The position numbers and the translations under genes were made by a program. Shown here piece after piece: positions 59,496 through 64,000 of a stretch of DNA of 64,000 nt. Source of the stretch: Acephala macrosclerotiorum (taxonomy: Eukaryota > Ascomycota > Leotiomycetes > Helotiales > Mollisiaceae); NCBI GenBank assembly GCA_014904845.1, contig MU119354.1, forward strand, positions 62,001 through 126,000, given 5' to 3'. Numbering within the stretch: the first letter of the stretch is position 1; each line of letters opens with the position of its first letter. The notes beneath the pieces were generated by a model, which searched no databases, was not told the origin of the DNA, and worked only from the letters and a program-made list of their open reading frames with translations.

Positions 59496-60729
59496 TGTTC
59501 CTAAGGTAGGGAGGCTGTTGTGCGATAGACTCTGACCCAATTAGGCGAAGGTAGGATTGTTGGTAGTCCTTGGTGACCATCATTTCAACCGCGGGTAAAG
59601 GCAGTATTTAGGAAAACCAACAACATCACCTCTCTGCTCAAATGATTGTTGCCACTGATATCACGTCTGTTGAAGGGGCGATGATGAGCTCACGCTGGGA
59701 GTCGCGTTCCGCGTGGGGCCGTCGTTCTCTTCCGCGTCCACTTTAATTTCTAAGCTCAAACTCAAAAAAGATCAGATTGCATAAAGAAAACTTCCGAGCG
59801 TAAACATTAAAGGTTAAATTAGAATAAAGAAACGGAACAACAGTCGAGTACAGACCACTCGGCTATGCCGAGATGAAAGACGGGAAAAGCCCAGACTTCT
59901 GGCATACCTTCAAAGCCCGAACCCTGGAATTAACGTGAAGACCTTGACAGTGCTTATCTATGGGGGTTGAAAGAAGGGGGGCTCGGTTCGGCCCTCCTGG
60001 TGGAGCCTCAACAGGGATCAGCAATTACTGCAGATGTCGAAAGAATGGCGCAATAACACGATTCCCCAGACGTAGTCCACAACCATAATGCTTCCGACCA
60101 TGCATAATCGGCAATTAGCCCTCTTTTCCCGTAACGTTTGCTTCCCCGCGATCAAGATGCGTCCGATCCGTCCACCTGCCAAAATCAGCCCCGTCAATCT
60201 GCTCGAGGGGGGAAAGGGATAAGGCGCTTAGCAATCGGTCCTCTTCAAAAACATTCTGTGAAAAGCGATCAGCGGAGAAAGCTTCTGATGAGGCAGCTCG
60301 GCAGACAATTTACCCACTTTGTCATGAATGCCTCTGATGGAAACTCGGGCAATGAGCATGCTTCTTCGACGAACCAAACCGAGAGGCGCAAACGTTGGAG
60401 TCTTGGAGGATAGATGAACCCACATTCATTTCACCATTGACATCGAGAGGTGTGATCCTGCTACTGTTTTCAATCTAGACATCCCACATCTCGCTCGCCC
60501 ATCTCACGATTCATCGCTCTAACATCCTCATTTCTTCCCAACCCAACACGAAATCAAACAATCTATGCAATCTGTGAACGACCTTGTAATGAATGAACTC
60601 TGTGAAAATATTCGAGCAACGCCATGCATCTAACAAATCTAGGAGCAAATCATCAGTGCAGATTCCAGGAGGCAAAAGCATCCACCCACACCAAAGCAAA
60701 TACCCATACACATATTCGAGCCCTGCACC
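59496..60729. other. intergenic stretch
   Basis: Promoter of the MUP1-type gene and 3' side of the methyltransferase pseudogene. Open frames at 60138-60413 and 60511-60711 show no domain. Confidence 0.4.
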
Positions 60730-63700
60730 TCAAACGATCTCCAAGTCATCATCTGCCATGGTCAAGCGACAGGTCTTGCTCGAGAGTGGAGATTTAGCCT
60801 CCTGATTTGGGTCGCGACCAACCAGCTCACCATTGTCGAACTCAACGCTTTCGTCGAGTGGCTTTTATTGCAACACTTTGCCCGTTCTCTTCTCGATAAT
60901 ATCCACATCAATTGTCGAAACCGATATAGAATGGTAGACCTGCACATGTTTTGTCTGCTTGTATCGAAGGGTGCGGCCGATAGCTTGATTCATAGCCCTG
61001 CTGGACATTTATCCAGTGATTCTCGGCCTCCTTGGTGATGTGGGAATGTCAGTGCACTATTTCCACAGACGAAGTGCTTACTCGACGAGCAAATTTTGAA
61101 ATGAAATCCTCCTGTCGTTGACAGACGTTGCTGTGCCAGGCTCTCGACTGTGGCTCCTGATGAAGCTCAAACATCTCATAGTCCGGACAAGAGTCAATTT
61201 CAGTTCCGGAATTCGGTCTCGTCAACGTACTAGCGCGATTCTCGGTCGCTATTTTGAAGATTTAAGCTAATATCGATAAGTAATATAGTCTGCCTTTCTA
61301 GCCCCTCCGTATTTTTCCAGGCCAGGAGTGGCTGACATGGGCCAACGATTTTTGGCATTAATGTGCTGCAAGATAATCAACCGTAGCCCGTCGAGGTAAT
61401 GATACTCACCGTAGAATACTCGTACAAAGTTGAACATCTCGAACACATGAGTGATACCAGGATCGATGTAGCCAGAAGGGCTGTTCACAGAGGTGTCGTC
61501 CATATCAATCGCACCGAGAGAAAGATCAATTTCTCTAGAGGAAGTTTCCATGGCGGTCTGCCTGCTTGTCTTTGCGTGAGCCACGCCGTCATTCTAAGAA
61601 TCGACAAATCCGCCGTGTCGGCATATTGGCTTGGACACGATGCTGTCTTCCGCTATCTTTAAATTGGCCTGTAGCTCATCCCTGAGCTTACGGCAAATTC
61701 CTTCTGGATCATCTCGAAACAAGTTGACTCTTTTGGAGATGAGTTTCTGAGCCGCTCCGTACCATTCAGTCTTCGCTCGGTGGTTGGCATTCGTCTCCAG
61801 CGGCTCCATACCAGCAAGGCCAGACAGATCAGACAAATAGCTCTCATTGCCGAGAACTGAGACGTTAACGATGATAATGTCAGCAGCTTCGAAAGCCTTG
61901 ATAGAGAAGCGTCAGAGGTCCCCAATACTTCTGATCACAATCACACCGCTATCCTTGGTGAATTCGTCAGGCAGGAAATCCTTGGTTTCATTCTTCCATT
62001 GCTCAGTGAGCTGCGAAGGCACAAAAATGAGTGTTGCTTTGAGCCGAATAAGGCCAGGGGAGCGGTCAGCCTGTGACCATTTCGCATCGCTTTCAGCATG
62101 AGCTAAGATGAGCGACATAGCAAGAACTGTCTTTCCGAAACCAACAGAATGGAGCATCAATCCGCTCCGAATCGCTCTCGTCCTCGTTACTCGACCTTCA
62201 AGACGATATCCAACCTCGGACACCCTAGCTTGGGACAACAAATATCGCACGAATCTTGACCCAAGACGCTCAGTTTTTGCCACGACACGGTATTCTCAAG
62301 CTTCTCTGCATGGTTAACCAAGTGAAGACCCTTCCAAATTGCCTAAAGGAACTTCTTGAGAAAACCTTTGTTGATCTGTGCGTCTGACTAATGACCAAAC
62401 GCTTGCACACCATTCTTGTTCGAGCTTATTGCCCCTTTGAGCTGAGCATTCTCACAACGAAATATCTCATGCATATTTGAGCAAGACCCGTACAGAACGG
62501 AATCTGAAGTGAGGTCTCGGTGGCTGTTATCGGCGCTCTGAAATGCCATGTCTAAGAACAATTCCGGACATTTCCTCCAGGCGCCGGAGAAAGTCTGATT
62601 AGGGTTTCGCAAAGGAGATTGGGAGTGGAAGAGAGTTCATGACAAACCTAAGAAACTCGGCAGGAGGTGACGATCCGACAGGATTTTCTTGCACTTAGCC
62701 GTAATGATGGATCGGGTTCTTGCCACAATCCGTGCAGCTTGTGTGTTTGTATAGAGCGTTCTCGAAATCTTTTGGCAGGTGAGAGGCGCTGGCCCTCGCA
62801 GGCACATACTTGAGTAGTCTGTGTTGCAATGGCGGTAGCTGTATCAACTGTTGCAAACGTCTGAACGGAATTCGGCGGCTTCATTGTGGTGCACAATCCA
62901 CGAAATTCGTTTCGGCTAAGGTCGGTTCCTCTGAAGCATCATCCGCATTCGCACCGCCAATGTGCTCGTGAAAGACCTCGAGGGCCGCGATCGTAGTGGC
63001 TCCGACGGCGATGGTACTCATAGCGTTGCCCTATTTAAGTCTCTAATCTCTGCATCGCTGAGGTGAGAGAAATCGATTCGATTGACGGGAAGTCTTTGAA
63101 AGAGCATCAACTCCCATCCAGCAAGTCTACAGCCGCCAGTAACCCATATTGGTATACCGCGAGGGGTGAGACATGGAAGGGTTCCATTTGGAATCGTTGT
63201 CAGGATCCGGTCCACACTTTGGTGAACAATCGCTGAATCGGCTGAGAATATGTTCAGCACAAGAGACAAGCACAAGACTATCGAGATAAAACTAACCTGT
63301 AGTACCTGATGTAGAAGCCTTTCTTGATGTATTCGAGGAAAACACAGTCCAGAAGATCCAAAACACGATCGGTAAAGCCTTGGATGGGTTCGAAATAGTC
63401 TGGCAGTCGTTTGCTTCCAGAGTGATCCCAATGTGTCAATGGCTTCTGAGGGCCGATATCAACCTTCTCGTGTGTCCAATGAGTCGCGTGTCTCTGTTTG
63501 GAGCCAGTCCATGACGTCTGAATGGCGTCTTCAATTAAACTGCCTCGGGACGTCGAGAGCGCAGTGTGAACCAGAGAATGCCGAAGCGTCGACTCGAACG
63601 AGGCCGTTGTATAATGCTTAGCATCTTTTATCTTCTACATCCACTGTACTAGCATGGTCCCAATGTTCCATCGCAGCTTGACTGTGATCGTACCGTCCTG

Positions 63701-64000
63701 CTAACACTTAGCATGTACTGTCGCCCGCGTGTCTGAGACAACTAGTAGTCTTTGTTATCTACTTTATGGCTGACGCAAGCATAGCCGGTCCGCGTCTCCA
63801 CGGTCCTACGGATCGAGTCCCATGGCACTCTGGTCACGTTCTCGATAACGACAGACTTGGGTGCGAAATGAATCATGTAATCAAATAAACCTTCAAAGGT
63901 AATGCCGGACTCGCCTTTCTCTGCAAGAGTTTTCTTCTCATTGTTGAGAGCGGAGAAGTCCTTACAACTAGGGCCGACAAAGAGGATATCGAGCGCTCCA
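60730..64000 (-). pseudogene. decayed DNMT5-type cytosine methyltransferase with SNF2 helicase
   Basis: Runs off the right edge. From the right: methyltransferase motif IV region GPSCKDFSALNNEKKTLAEK with SVVIENVTRVPW, later GRQYML, TPRGIPIW, LFQRLPVNRIDFS and motif X GNAMSTIAVGA (near 63000-63030). Then a small cysteine-containing part (SCTDCGK), then an SNF2 N-lobe: SVGFGKTVLAMSLILAHAES, LKATLIFVPSQLTEQWKNET and EYHYLDGLRLIILQHINAKN with RWPMSATPG. The helicase C-lobe is reduced to AMNQAIGRTLRYKQTK (near 60960-61000). Methyltransferase followed by SNF2 is the DNMT5 layout. Stops at 63742-63744 (TAG, CAG expected), 61912-61914 (TGA) and 60865-60867 (TAA after VLQ), plus at least three frameshifts and a gap in the helicase, show it is dead. 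Confidence 0.75.

Noticed and set aside
60511..60711. Minus-strand frame just past the methyltransferase remnant
   Set aside because: Follows the natural stop at 60730 and shows no helicase or other motif.

Overview
The window looks like nuclear DNA of a filamentous ascomycete (Pezizomycotina). Short introns (about 46-130 bp, GT-AG with CTRAY-like branch sites, a few GC-AG) interrupt most genes. The gene content is typical of this group: NACHT receptor, HET domain, fungal 7TM, 2EXR, Zn2Cys6 and C2H2 regulators, BAS2-like secreted protein. I cannot name the genus. All exon maps were read by eye from the sequence; where I give a protein length, the exon lengths sum to a multiple of three.

Layout. 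0-9.5 kb: a CorA-like gene cut by the left edge, a 73-residue three-exon gene, a TA-flanked inverted-repeat element, two decayed Zn2Cys6-type regulators in tandem and an amino-acid transporter remnant. 9.5-17.6 kb: intact PI-PLC and 7TM genes, then a Jen1-type carboxylate transporter with two frameshifts. 17.8-25.3 kb: a large DUF7708-NACHT receptor beside two decayed genes (one a HET domain) and an AT-rich island. 26-36 kb: a NIPA-type Mg2+ transporter, a tRNA-Gln with an insertion in the D-loop, a surface lectin with an in-frame TGA, a C2H2 factor and long hairpin repeats. 36.6-43.2 kb: a tRNA-like locus, a dead APC permease, a BAS2-like secreted protein and an element with a perfect 8-bp target duplication. 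45-59.5 kb: a 2EXR gene, a caspase-like/C2H2 fusion, a four-helix membrane protein, a GFA protein and a MUP1-type permease. 60.7-64 kb: a decayed DNMT5-type methyltransferase/SNF2 gene running off the right edge.

How it fits together. This is a patchwork of intact housekeeping-type genes and decayed accessory genes. The decayed genes (two regulators, HET, APC permease, methyltransferase) share stops best explained by CpA to TpA change (TGG to TAG, CAA or CAG to TAA or TAG), the signature of repeat-induced point mutation. One of the victims is itself a DNA-methyltransferase gene. Receptor, HET and caspase-like genes point to a non-self recognition/cell-death repertoire. The most unusual item is the tRNA-Gln(UUG) at 30.85 kb, split in its D-loop by a 50-nt segment with spliceosomal-type signals.
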